Shown here piece by piece: positions 22,232 to 34,103 of a stretch of 64,000 bases of DNA. The notes below the pieces were generated by a model, which worked only from the letters and a program-made list of their open reading frames with translations, was not told the origin of the DNA and did not search any database. Location of the stretch: assembly GCA_023935145.1 (NCBI GenBank), contig CM043698.1:81734001-81798000 (forward strand), in the 5' to 3' direction. A program made the position numbers and the translations under genes. This DNA comes from Bretschneidera sinensis (lineage: Eukaryota > Streptophyta > Magnoliopsida > Brassicales > Akaniaceae). How positions within the stretch are numbered: position 1 is the first letter of the stretch; each line of letters begins with the position of its first letter.

Positions 22232-24288
22232 TATAGTATAGCTTAACCTACAGATAATGACTCGTAATTTCAAAATCTATAATACCCCCATCGTTAAATC
22301 TCAGTTAGTCAAATATGTTATCTTCAGTCAACCATCATTATATATTAACATTTATTTGGAAATATCTCTATAGTACCCTTTAGTGGTTTTATAATCCTTT
22401 GTACTAGATTCAAAACGTTCACCTTCATTTTCCACACACACAGCCATTAATCTTTACCAAGCTTTTGTTTTTCACCCATTCACAACTCAAGCTTCGTTTC
22501 TCTTCTTCTAAGAGGTAGATTTGAACTTGTTTCTCTTCTATTTCTTTGTTGTGGGTGTGATTTTGACTAAGATTAGATGAGAAAGTGTCCTGAGAAAAAT
22601 CGTTACAAATAAGGACTCATAGTTTCAAAATCTACAGATATCTTCTTGAAATATTCATATTTTGATTTAAGATGACAGATAGCCCCCACCGTTAAATCTA
22701 ATTAGTCAAATCTGTTATTTAATCAACCACCATTACACATCAGCATTTATTTGGAAATATCTCCATAGTACCCTTTAGTGGTTCTATAATCCTTTATACT
22801 TGATTTTAAATGTTCACCTTCATTTTCTATACACGCAGCCATTATTCTTCACCAAGCTTTTGTTCCTCACCTATTCACAACTCAAACTTTGTTTCTCTTC
22901 TTCTGAGAGGTAGATTTGAGCTTCGTTTCTCTTCAATTTCTTTGGATATGATGAGAAAGTGTCGTGAGCAAAAAATTTTATTGTTCGTGGAAAAAGTATG
23001 TATCCCAAAAATGAGTGGTTAAATTAAGTTATCTCCTTGTGTCTCCTCGAAAATGTTTGGCTATCAAAGTAGCAAACGATCGACAATGAATCGATGAGAA
23101 AATTCTCAAGTTTTGGTACTGGATGGGTATGTGTTTGTGGGTCCATAAAGTTTGTGAGGATGGGTGACTCCTCCATAGTTGTTGCTTCAACTTCTTTGAT
23201 TTGATTCCCTTATGCTTTTGTGAAGAACACTTAGGGTTTTGGATTTGTCCACCCTATATACCTAGAAAAGAAAAAGATGAATTAGTATTTGTTATCATTG
23301 CTCGTTTGGTCTATGAGAAAATGTCTTACAAGTAGGGTAAATAGATTTTAGATACTTTTTTTTTCAACATTGAAAATTTGTTACTAATCATTTTTTTGAA
23401 ATGATAGGTCTTAAAACAGATTTTGAAAAAAAAACTAGATGCTTGTTATGCATACCTATGGCTCCGTTGAGGGTAGCTTGAATTTATCAACACAAAAATG
23501 ACATCTATAGAAGTAACCCAGAAATAACATTTTACTTATATACATAGAACACACATAGATTCACGGTTTGATATTTTTTCTTATTTCTCTATTTTCTTAT
23601 AAACCAAACATATCAGCAAGAAGATTTGGGGATTTTATATATAACTAGCTCGATGAGATATAAAGTTGGTTATCTGCATATTTGATGTACAAGTGAGCCT
23701 ACAGCTTTTATTCACTAAGAAAAAGACTTCATGTGATGTTGCAGTGATTTATGCAGGAAATATAGTGAGCCTAAGGAAAATTTTAAAAAAGAAAAAGGGA
23801 GTTACCATTAGCATATTAGTTGTACAAGTGAGCCTAAGGAAATTCTTAAAAAAATAAAAATATGGTTACCATTATCATAGAAGTTATCGATCAAGTAAGG
23901 AGCAGAAGTAGAAGAAGAGGCATCATAAGACACGAACTGAGACTTAGATGACCTCAAATCTCTATTTGAGACAGTGTAAATGAGAGCTAGTTAGTCATTG
24001 GAGCCATTACTAATACTAGTATTTCTTTTTTGTTAATATAACTTCTTTGATGGTATAAGGGTTTCAATTTCAAAGATGAACTACCCATAAGAGAGTGGTG
24101 GAGTAAAGAAAACACATGAAATGAAGTGTTGACCTCTCATCTGCCTATGATAATATATATAAGGGAAACTATGTCATTTGTTTTTCTCTGTTAAAAATTA
24201 ACAGAAGGTTGAAAGTCAAATCTACTCTAAGGGGTATCTGTAGATTTTGAAACTATGGGTCTTTATCTGTAGGTTAGGCCATACTATA
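22232..24288. mobile_element. Possible class II element with about 57-bp inverted termini
   Basis: The left terminus 22232-22288 (TATAGTATAGCTTAACCTAC...) matches the reverse complement of 24231-24288 at roughly 85%, including AACCTACAGATAA and TTTCAAAATCTA. A convincing target duplication is not visible and the outer limits may lie further out in shared AAAAATTAAAT sequence. The interior has no transposase frame. A direct repeat of about 370 bp (from about 22240 and again from about 22612, period 396 at TTTATTTGGAAATATCTC) fills the left third. Confidence 0.5.
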
Positions 24289-24636
24289 GGTGGCTAAATT
24301 TAATTTTTCCCTTTTAAACATGATAGTTATGCTGTAACCATTGCAAGGTTTGACTTGATTTTATAAATATAACTGTAGGCACCGCTCTTTTTTGTCCAAG
24401 ACCTATGCATTCGGCTCATTACCAAAGGTCTACTCCAAGGGGCATCTGTAGATTTTGAAACTACGGGTCCTTATCTGTAGGTTAGGCCATACTATAAGTG
24501 GCTAAATTTAATTTTCCCTATTAAATATAATAGTTATGCTATAACTAATGCAAGGTTTGACTTGATTTTACAAATATACTTGTAGGTACCTCTTTTTTGT
24601 CCAAGACCTATGCATCCAGCTCGTTACCCAAGGTCA
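24221..24636. repeat. 208-bp tandem duplication overlapping a terminal repeat
   Basis: GGGGTATCTGTAGATTTTGA at 24231 recurs as GGGGCATCTGTAG at 24439. Both copies continue through the inverted terminus, a TTTGACTTGATTTTA block and TTTTTTGTCCAAGACCTATG. The unit spans the right end of the class II-like element and its flank. Confidence 0.9.
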
Positions 24637-25317
24637 GTTCCCTTAAAAAGTGTGCACCTGTGTGAAAGTGTGTGGGACAGTGCCCGCTTGTGTGTAAGAT
24701 GCACGCAAAAGTGTGTATGTGTGTTCAAGGTGTGCGCAAAAGTGTGCCCATGCATGCAAATGTGTGCGAGTTTGAATTAGATGGATTGAAACTAAGCTAA
24801 TCAAACTTAAAGAGTAAACTAAATGAATTAAACTAAGCTACTTTAAAGGGAAGATTAAAAAATAACTAGTAACATTTTTAATGGACCAAAAGGGGCCCAA
24901 AATTAACGAGGGCCAAGGGGGTCCCAAAATTTTTCTTAAGGAATTAAAGTATACATGTAGTTAATGACAACTTAAAATAAAGCATCTAATTTAGAAGAAA
25001 CATAAATTCTTAAGGTACTAAACTAAAATAAATTACTTTATTTCCACATATAGAGATAATCCTTGGAGATCCGCATGCTCGAGTGGACTTGATGAAATAG
25101 GAATATTAAATTTGATGAAGCATTAGAAGACCGAAATCAAAGGGTGGCCGAAAATGGAAGGAAGAACAGACTCTTGTTCTTCTTTGTTTCCCTCTTGTGT
25201 TTCTCTCTTTCCTTTCTTGTTTTTGTGGTCTCTTTTGATTACTTTGCTTCTCTCTTTGATTTTTATAAACATCTCTCTTTTTACTCTTTCTAAACTTATT
25301 TCTTTTTTCTCTCTAAA

Positions 25318-25378
25318 TTTTCTCTCTTTTTTCTTCTTCTTCTTTTTTTTTCTTTTTTTTTTTTTTTTTTTTTTTTGC
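25318..25378. repeat. Pyrimidine-rich low-complexity tract
   Basis: TTC units followed by T-runs, including a long poly-T, on the plus strand. The apparent lysine-rich and phenylalanine-rich frames over it are artefacts. Confidence 0.9.
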
Positions 25379-25782
25379 ATTAGCTTGTGTTAGCAAAAAG
25401 AGGGGTATTTATAGGAGGAGTAAGGTCTGGCCAAAAGATTAAAAAAACAAAATAATTGGTGAAAAAAAGGTGCATGGCTAGCCACATAGGGAGGGGAAAA
25501 GGAGTTTCAACTTTTGAGGTGAAAAGGTATTTCATTTTTGGGGTGTAATAGTGGGGCTAGAGAATGTGAGGTGTGGTAAATCAAGTGAAAAGTGACAAGA
25601 AAACATTCTTTTAGGTGGATAGCCATGGGGAAGAGAGAGGGGTTTCTTTGAGGTGAGAAAAGCGAAGAACAATGTTTGCAAAAAGGTGAACAATAAAGTA
25701 AAATTTGGAGTGTTTTCAATAAAGTAAAAGCAAAAGCAAAAAAAAAAGTGAGGAGAAACTCTCCTTGGTGTGGCTAGCCATT

Positions 25783-25796
25783 GGGGGGGGGGGGGG
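25783..25796 (+). repeat. G14 homopolymer
   Basis: Fourteen consecutive G within the minus-strand LTR-like block; length is prone to sequencing error. Confidence 0.9.
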
Positions 25797-26701
25797 AACA
25801 CAATTTCTCTTTGGGTTTTGAAATATAATAAAGTGGAAAAGCTTAAGGAAAAAAAGGTGTGCAATTACAAAGCAAAAGAAAGGGGAAAGAAGACTTCACA
25901 CTCTAAAAAAAGCTGTTATTTTTTTAGGTTATGTTTTTTGGGTATAAATGTGATTTTTTAGGTAGAAAAATGTGGTATTTGACATGTAGGAAATGATGGA
26001 AGCTTAATAAGTTAATGTCCAATTAACTAAGCAAAATAAGAAGAAGATAAACTCCATCTTTTTGGTACACATGGTTGTCCAAATAAGGAGAAAAATATGT
26101 TGTTTTTAAAATGAATAGTTGTTATTTTTTAGGTGAAAATGGTCTTATTTTGTGTGGAAAAAATGTGGAATTTGGTACAAAGGAAGGTGAGGGAATCTAG
26201 GAGGGAGAGGTGAGTTAAAAAAGCAAAAAAATGGAGGAAAAATGTCTCCCTATGACCAGCGACATAAGGAGAGGAGAGGAACATCTTTTTTGTTGTAAAC
26301 AAATAACTTTTACTTTGAGAAAAGTGAATCAACCAAGGGGTTCCAAGTGGATGTGAAATTGAGAATTCACCTTTAAAAAATTAGAAGTGTTCTTGGGCCT
26401 GAAATTTGGGCCAAAAGTGTTTTGGCTTGAGAAAAATCAATGGGCTTTAGTGGGTTTTGGATTGGACCAAAATTAAAATGAAAACTTTGGTCTTAGATTA
26501 GTTGAATCAAATCAGGCCCGATTGATTTAAACTCAAAGTGGATTAAATGGATTGAATGAAGGAGCTTGCAATTGGTCATACTCTTCAATTAAATTCAAAC
26601 TTCCACATTTACAAAATTTGAGCGTACGAGGATAAAAGATTTGTCATAGGAATCAGTGTGTGGTCCGTTCAAAAATTTTGTAACAAAAATGGGTGTCTAC
26701 A

Positions 26702-27305
26702 ATACCATTATATGTAATTCACATATACCCTCATAATTGATGGGTATATTTAGAATATCATTTAAATTTCAATTCAAATTTAAATCCCCAATGCATTTTT
26801 CTGGACATTTATTGTTGGTTAACAAGTTCTCTAGCCAAACCCTAATTTTAAAATAGATCAATTAGACTCTTACATTATAGATGTATATCAAATTGCCTCT
26901 CTTACCACAATTATATTCAAATTTCAACAAAAAAACACGAATGTGTCTCCTTCAAATTGCATGAACACATAAAATAATATCACAATTATATCAAGGATTT
27001 ATCAATTGCATGCACACACATGTTTTAATGTTTTGGATTTGGATGGAAATGTGATTATATATACTCTTATAATATAGTGATTAACTGATCTATTTTTAAA
27101 TCAAGATACAGTGACCTAACCCATCCCTTCATTTTAGCTCATTAACACCAACAAGTGACGTGTGATCGAAACATCATTTTAAAACTTTTTGTCACTCATT
27201 ATTATGCATGATTTTTTTGTAAAATGATCAATAAAATTTCAGAGAAAAAATAAAGGTTGAAGTAAGCTATATACTCATAGCACTACTTATATTTTATTTA
27301 TATAT
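26702..27305. other. No gene seen
   Basis: AT-rich sequence between the LTR-like block and a small transposon; no convincing frame or repeat. Confidence 0.5.
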
Positions 27306-27312
27306 TTCAAGT

Positions 27313-28305
27313 AGGCTGGTGTCATTGCCACAGTTCAAAATGTTACTGCCAAAGAAATTAATTTAAGTGGACAATTTTATCCTTGTTTTTTTTTCCTTTT
27401 TCTCCTTCTTTATCTAACTCTCTAAATATACTCAACTCAACTCCTTTCTTCCATAACAACTACCCATTTGCACCTTCCTAAGAGGTAAGATCTCTAAGTG
27501 TTGGTTTGGAGGACGTAGAAGCAAATTAAAAATTAACCAGAAAATCAAATATTTTTGTTCATAAATTTGCCAAACCGCCAAGGAGGTGATGGCTCATCCA
27601 TACTTTTACCAAGTGCGATCTGTGAAGAATAGCATAATGCAAACCCAATAATTGTAGCAAATCAAAGTCATTAGACTTCTTCTATATTCAGTGTAGTATT
27701 TGTAACAGTTCCTAATTGAAAGTCCTGATTTACATTGGGATCATATTCATAATTTTAGCATATTGGAATTTTTCACTTCTTGTTTCAAAGGTGTATATTG
27801 TATTTCTAACTCCAATTTTTCAACCAAAAAAAAAAGAGTTAAACACTAGAAATCTACTTTTTTGTCACAATCGACAAAATTGACACTAATCAACTCAATC
27901 CATTTCTCTTCAAGATCAACGACCCATAATCTACATTATATTTCTATAATATCTTCGCCATGAAAGCTCAAAATCCATATTTGCTAAAGTTTTAGAGAAC
28001 ATTCATGTTGGGTGTTTCACTTTCGGATATGATAATCTCACTTTTTTATAGAGTTGGCCTGGTTTCTCTCACTTCAGGATAATTGATTTAAAATTAATAA
28101 AAATTCTTTAAAGAACTGTCAAATTTAATTATTATTGTATCAGAAAGAGATGCGAGGAAAAGAGGGTGGCATAGAGAGAAAGAGATGTTAGGAGAGATAA
28201 ATGATATGTGAAACAAGAGATCTGGTGGATAAAAAGAGTAGAATAGTCTATTCACATAAAATTGCTTTGGCAATAACTTTTCGGTTGGGGCAATAACGCC
28301 AACCT
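27313..28305. mobile_element. 993-bp non-autonomous DNA transposon with target duplication
   Basis: The left end AGGCTGGTGTCATTGCC and the reverse complement of the right end, AGGTTGGCGTTATTGCC, match at 14 of 17 bases. Similarity continues inward through GTTATTGCCAAAG-type sequence for about 70 bp. TTCAAGT occurs directly outside both ends (27306-27312 and 28306-28312), a 7-bp candidate target duplication. There is no transposase frame. The terminus length could fit a Mutator-like or hAT-like element; superfamily is not assigned. Confidence 0.65.
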
Positions 28306-28312
28306 TTCAAGT

Positions 28313-29818
28313 GTATTCAATGACATCGAATGATCAATTATTAATATTTTTAATTTGACTGTTGTTAAGTGATTAAATATGTAAATCTGTCTAATTTATA
28401 AAATAAAAAATATAATCAGATACAGGCCTTTAGATCATTATTAATCAATCAGACCAATATGTCCAATTCAGATCTCATAATTATGGCTTTTCAAAATAGT
28501 GAACTCCAAAAGAAATTTCTTATAAAATGAGATATAGTGACATTACCCAAAAACAATGGAAGACTTGCATTAAAAAACTTTTTTTTGTCTAAATAAATCC
28601 CTAAATTTAAAAATTTTCTGGAAAATTTACAGTCCTTCTATCCTTTATGGGTGAAGGTTCTTAAGCATAACTATTTTCCAACTCAATCAGTAAACATAAA
28701 GAAAATTTGATCAAGAAAATGAATCATAAAAATCTACATTCCTAACTTTAGAGAAACTATGGCTTGAAAAGATTAATTTATGGTTAGGTAGATCGGCTAG
28801 CTCATAATCTTTGGCTGGTATTCTATAGTGCCCTCTGCAAACCTTCATTATCACTTAAGGACTTTTCCATTAACTTATGTTAAGTGACACACATGATTAG
28901 CATGTGAACATCATTTTGGGGGGAAATTTTCTCACTTGATGAACACTTCAATGAATTAGGAAAAAATCAGCTAAAATCTCGTATTTTTCATTTACATTTT
29001 AAGGTTCCATGTTATCAACCAAACAAAGAAATCTGCGTGAGTCTCATAATATCTCATCATTCTCATCAAATTTGTTATCAATTGTCATCCAAAACATTTT
29101 CATTGCAAAAGAAAAATCAAGATTTTTGATTCGTATTCTGGGTAGCAGCAACTCTCGCGAAACAAAATCTTCTCATCATCAAGTGTTGATTTCGTGGGAT
29201 TTGAACATCAATTGAAAATTGTGATGGGGTAACTGGAATTTAAACTCACAACTTTATTTTGTTGCATTTGTGTCATATTAACTTAAATATTTAGGGGTTT
29301 TGTTTAGGTTTTTTGGGTTACATTTTGTGAATTAAATAGAGATTTCGATTTGTTAAATGGGTTAAACTACTGATTTATAAACCTATTTTCTAAATGGGGT
29401 TTGATTTGTGCATGTTTTTTTAGTAAAATAACTAAGGTTTTGATTATTATATTCGCATATCACGTTGTGTGAATAAAATAGTGATTTTGATTTGCAGTGT
29501 TCTATATTGGGTTAAAAAATTGTTTTAGATTTGTTTAATATATTTGTTGTCTTTTTTTTTTGTTTTCTTTAGTACCTTTTGATATAGAAATTGATTTTTT
29601 TTTTATTTGGAATGTTCTATGATTCTATAATGCTTGGGATGCCAATATTTTATGTTTTTATGATGTTATTCTATTATACTTGTCTTTATTTTGTTTGATA
29701 GAGGACTGACCATTACTGTTGCATCGAGTTATATTATGGGGGAGAGTTTTTCTATATGAATAAGATTAGTTTACAATAGGGGAAATGCGAGTATTTTACT
29801 AGGCTATACAGAGCTAAG
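28313..29818. other. No intact gene seen
   Basis: AT-rich sequence. A short frame at 29009-29215 has no recognisable domain. T-rich runs dominate 29400-29720. Confidence 0.5.
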
Positions 29819-30169
29819 GTGAACTCAATATCCTACTTGCATAATCTCTTCTCTACTATTGGTTTGGGGAATGATTGGAGGAAGTTTTATACAAAGATTG
29901 AAGTGAATGAGTTTTTTGAAATAAAAATTGCTTCTTGTCTTATTGATGATTGTTTTATTATGTCTACTACAAGAGGGCCTAACTTGTCTGCTCCATTCAT
30001 GTGCAGACCTCCTGGTAGACCTAAAAAGGTTAGGAAGAGAGCTACAGATGAACCAAAAAACATGTATAAGGCCTCAGGGAAAAGAGGGTTCATAGAGTGT
30101 AGCAAATGTGGTGTGAGAGACCACAGTGCAAGAGGTTGCAATGCTGGTGTAACTGGTGAATCACCCTAG
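29819..30169 (+). pseudogene. Mutator-like transposase C-terminal fragment (zinc knuckle)
   Basis: The 116-aa frame ends in a Pro/Arg/Lys stretch (RPPGRPKKVRKRATDEPK) followed by a CCHC knuckle, CSKCGVRDHSARGC (C-x2-C-x4-H-x4-C). This pairing is typical of the C-terminus of plant MuDR-type transposases. The first 50 residues are not recognised, and the SWIM and catalytic parts are absent. It is a fragment, probably of an old Mutator-like element or a relative domesticated elsewhere. Confidence 0.5.
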
Positions 30170-30654
30170 CAAAGAAGAATGAGGTTAAAGAAAATGAAGA
30201 CTTCATATTCAAATGAGGTAGTTAGTTTCTTAATCGGTTAGGCTTGAATGGAACATTAAGATTAATTGGATATACTGATATTAATTGTTGTGATTGTCTA
30301 TGTAACTTTTTGGACTTCAAGTAGTTCACACTCTCTACCACCCATCAATCTTGCTAATGTTGTTTCATCTTTAAATCATGTTAGTGGTATTAAATATTGG
30401 TTGGTGTTCATAAATCTAATTGTATTAATCAGATTGGTGTTAATTGGTTGGTTGGTGTTGTACTTGTAGCCCAAGAGGTATAGCCAGGGGTAGACTAGTT
30501 TTTTAGAGGACAAAACAAAAGACAACAGCTGCTCTTGCAAGGGGGACATCAGAAGTCCTACCTACTGTCGATGGAAGGCATAAAGGAAGATGATGATTAC
30601 CACCTGCAAGTGAAATATGAAAGGGAAGAGAAAAGGAAGGAGCACCACCTGTTA
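30170..30654. other. Flank between transposase fragment and element A
   Basis: No supported gene. The sequence ends where the LTR of element A starts (TGTAATGATC at 30655). Confidence 0.5.
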
Positions 30655-31427
30655 TGTAATGATCTATCCCATGATAGTTCACCCCGAGACAGTTTCATCA
30701 CATTTAAGATCCATGCACAACATAGATATGCAACAACTAATACATCATCATCCAAATAAAATATTTACAAATACTTCCTCAACTCTTTTCAGAGGAGCTA
30801 CAATTCTTTCATATAATATTCAAATATTTACAACATATTCAAATATAGACAAATACATGTATAGTTGTGTTTTCTCAATTTCTTTCTTTATACAATCTGA
30901 GGATGCCAACCACAAGGACTTAATTAAGCTATTCACTCTGAGTCTCAGATCAATAATCTACCGGTCCTGCCCGCAGTATGAAATTTATCTAACAATATGG
31001 AGTGAGCTTCAAAAGATTAGTGGATTCAATTTACTTGAAGTATTCTATTTGCATACTTCTAGTCATATTTATATCTTAATCACAATCATAATTCAAAGAT
31101 AACTATTCATTTATCAATTTTCATTTCATCATTTCTATGATCATATAAACATCATTTCAGATTTCATCTCATTTACTTAATCAATTCATAACTATCATTT
31201 AATATCATTTTTATCATAATTACCTCATCATGAGGTTCACATCATACAAATAGTCATTTACAGTATATCATATCACATCTTCTTTCAATTATTTACTCAT
31301 CATATATGCCTCTTCATGAGACTTGTATTTCTATCATCATTTCATAATCAATTTGACGCCTTAGAATCTCAATAATAATAAAAATAAATATATACATGCA
31401 TTCGCATCCACATCTTCATTTCATAAT
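30655..31427 (-). repeat. 3' LTR of element A, segment 1
   Basis: It begins TGTAATGATCTATCCC and is collinear with 62617 to about 63385 in the 5' LTR of A (shared AATACATCATCATCC, CTCAACTCTTTTCAGA, TGAGGATGCC). The solo Athila LTR interrupts it. Confidence 0.85.
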
Positions 31428-32913
31428 TGATGAGAGTCATAAAATGCATCTTAACAGTACTTAATTGTTATCATTTTAGGATTAATCTAGGTTTTAATTT
31501 CACTTTTATACGTTAACAACTCTAAAGTATCATTCTTGGATCATTGATCTATTTCGGTGCATTTTCAAGTATTTTAAGCTCAAAAAAGGAGGAAAAGTTA
31601 TCATTTCTTGAAGCACAAAGACTCATGGCATATTGGAGTGAAGGAATGCTTCCGAAAGGACAAGATGAAGGGCTTAAAAGAGCAATAGCTGCTGCCCGCA
31701 CTAGAAAGGAGTTTCACTAAATTGCCAGAATTGCCCGTACAGATCAATCATCTTTGAAAATTAAACTGTATTGATACAAGAAGAACCAAGAGATTAGCCA
31801 TATATTCTTAGAAAGATCCGGAAGTCTATTTTCTGAAGAATTTTATGGTTCGTCAAAAAGATTTTTTTAGATAAAGTTATGGCAGTTTAAGTAGACAAAG
31901 GTCAGGCTGTGCGGGCTGTGCGGGATTTCAGCATGATTTTGGGCTTAAATCCCACATCCCACATTGGTTGGAAAACACATTTCTATATCCCACATCCCAC
32001 ATCGGATTGGAAACACATTGCACTCATGGTATTTCCCTATAAAATTCCTACTCCACTTCAGCTTTGAGACATCAATCGGAGCTCATCTAAAATCATCAGA
32101 GAGTGACTCCAGAGGGCCTTTAGGAGCAATCCAGAGGGCCTTTAGGAGCAATCTGAAAGTAAAAATTTGGAGGGCAAGCTGAGGATGATCGTTGAGAGGC
32201 CGAAGGCAACTCAAGGAAGCATGAGCCCCATGGCTGGCTAGTCTCCAAGCAAGGCGAAGGGATGAATCTCTAGGTGTAGTTGTTCTTATTTTTCTTTATT
32301 TGATTCGGTTGTAGTTGGATATTATTTTTTGTTAAACATTGTTATGTTTTATTCTTAATTTAATTAGTAGATTTATTATTACTCCGGTGATTGCATGCTT
32401 CTTTTCCATATAAGTTCAGTTATGCTTTTCTTATGTGTACCTGTTTGGGTGTGATTGAGTCCGGTAGATCTCTTTTATAGATTTGTCCATTGTTGCTGTA
32501 TTATCGTTTAGATATATCGTTGTCTCTTGATAATTTATAAGTTAGGTCATGTGTGCTTGAAAGTAAAGGAGATTTCATAACAATTACATTAGGATTTATA
32601 AATGTGCTTTAATTGAATATTTGCCGATTGCTTGTTTGGGATGTGAAACTTGCAATCGAGATAAAAACAACTGAATCAAGTTAGGATTAGGGCAACAAAC
32701 CTAGGGAGGATTTCTGGAACCTTGTCATTTCTTTATTATATCCATCAATCATTCACACAATTTCTATAAAATAAACAATTCAGATTCTTTCAATCAATCT
32801 TTTATCGTTTGTGTTCAAGTTTACACCTACTTCTGTAATTAACTTGTTTCCCTGTGGAATTGACACCCCAAAGCTGTACTACAAATAACCGCGTTATACT
32901 TTGGGCATAATCA
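31428..32913 (+). mobile_element. Solo Athila-type LTR with ATAAT target duplication
   Basis: This 1486-bp LTR starts TGATGAGAGTCAT and ends GGCATAATCA, clearly of the G family. ATAAT flanks it on both sides (31423-31427 and 32914-32918). No internal sequence remains, the product expected from recombination between the two LTRs of an element. It keeps a perfect USE-like motif (31994-32004) and TATAAAA (32038-32044) 33 bp apart. It lies inside the 3' LTR of element A. Confidence 0.95.
31994..32004 (+). promoter_or_regulatory. snRNA-type upstream element in solo LTR
   Basis: ATCCCACATCG, perfect to the RTCCCACATCG consensus. TATAAAA follows at 32038-32044 after exactly 33 bp. Confidence 0.7.
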
Positions 32914-33138
32914 ATAATCATTTCATTTCTTTCTTTCTCATCATTTCACAATACATCATCTCCACATTATCAACGTATGGTTTTAGGAACATCTGCCCAC
33001 ATGTCGGCATGCTTCAACTAGACCAACTATGGTTGTGGTATTCCATCTATGCAGATGATCAACAACATACAAGCTAGCATATCATAATATCATACAAATC
33101 AAATCATTTTCTTTCATAAAAACTTTCTTTTATCATAT
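32914..33138 (-). repeat. 3' LTR of element A, segment 2
   Basis: It continues segment 1 after the solo LTR (AATACATCATCTCCA, CAACGTATGGTTTT) and is collinear with about 63386-63596. It ends CATAT at 33134-33138, the target site of element D. Confidence 0.85.
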
Positions 33139-33615
33139 TGATGTAGGGGAAAATTTCCTCTCCAATAGCATAATGACACGTTTTAATCTCCAAGGATAAA
33201 ATAGTAATTTCATAACTGAGATAGAGTAGTCAATCTAATACAGACATCTAGTAAAGGGCATAACAATAATTATACATCAATGTTCTGGTACCAGTCCGCC
33301 AATCCAACTTATAGATAAGCTCTTATTTAAACAAATTCAGTTTACGGATAACTCCGATCTTATCTATGGGAATTCCTATCACAACACTAAAGTGATCAAT
33401 CACTCTCCTAATTGGATTTTACTCCAAAACACTATATAAGAGGCTCTCACAATCAAAAGTAAACATTCACAATTTACATTAAATATTCTCCAGTTTATCT
33501 CTTTAAACCTTATACTAACTTAGGCATCCCCCGGTGAACTTTCTAGTTTACATGTATCTCATGTGCACATCTGGTGCTGTCTGTAAGCACATCTGGTAGA
33601 TTTTTGGAATCAACA
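33139..33615 (+). repeat. 5' LTR of element D
   Basis: It runs TGATGTAGGGG to GGAATCAACA. A TATATAA lies at 33433-33439. The LTR is related in blocks to the minus-strand LTR at 21687-22175. Confidence 0.85.
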
Positions 33616-33736
33616 GATGGTGCTGTCTATGGGAAACGACAAAATTTTTATTTTTTGAAGATGTCGTTGATTGATGAGCCATTGATCCGCAACTCTAAAA
33701 ATCTCGTCAAATCTAATGACAATCCCTATGCAACAT

Positions 33737-34103
33737 TGAAATATCGTCGAAAAATAGAATTTAGACCGTCATATCTATCAAGATATGACCATCAAAATTC
33801 ATATCAGCCCATAGACAAATTCTCTGCATTTCAGTCTACACGCTTGCAAAAGTTTCACGACGATCGGACATCAGAAATTCCTCCATCGGAACTGTTAAAG
33901 TTCGACAGGAAAACATACTTTTGATTGTCAAATCTGTAAAAATCCAACCATCAAAATTCATATCAATCCACAGAAATAGATTCTCTGTCCTTAGATCTAC
34001 ATGTCTTCAAAGTTTCACGGCGATCAAACATCGGAAAGTCCTCTATCGGAACCATTAAAGCTAGCCGAGAAAATAGAATTTTGACCATCAGATCTGTAAA
34101 AAT
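33737..34103 (+). repeat. Degenerate tandem repeat, about 160-bp unit
   Basis: ACCATCAAAATTCATATC occurs at 33788 and 33947, and ACCATCAGATCTG at 34084. Intervening blocks (TTCTCTGCATTTCAGTCTACA versus TTCTCTGTCCTTAGATCTACA; GTTTCACGACGATCGGACATC versus GTTTCACGGCGATCAAACATC) are shared. The reading frame 33574-33924 spans this repeat and the LTR end and shows no known domain. Confidence 0.75.

Larger units (their letters stand above)
24650..26701 (-). mobile_element. LTR-like block, minus strand
   Basis: Read on the minus strand it starts at 26701 with TGTAGACACCCATTTTTGT, a common start of plant LTRs. It carries a TATAAAT at 25413-25407, then a long purine-rich leader. The other boundary near 24650 is uncertain, after a tract of GTGTGTGCG-like repeats. 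No coding domain is associated with it, so solo or truncated LTR status cannot be decided. Small frames here are low-complexity artefacts. Confidence 0.45.

Noticed and set aside
24640..24790. GTGTGTGCG-rich tract as a telomeric or promoter element
   Set aside because: Irregular TG-rich words without the plant telomere repeat TTTAGGG or a promoter pattern.
25123..25393. Lys-rich and Phe-rich frames
   Set aside because: Low-complexity pyrimidine tract in an LTR-like block.
18406..30654. Host gene in the middle region
   Set aside because: No long frame, splice-consistent exon chain or conserved domain was found apart from the zinc-knuckle fragment.
33574..33924. 116-aa plus-strand frame as a gene of element D
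   Set aside because: It begins in the LTR end, spans a tandem repeat and has no known domain; an accidental opening is as likely.
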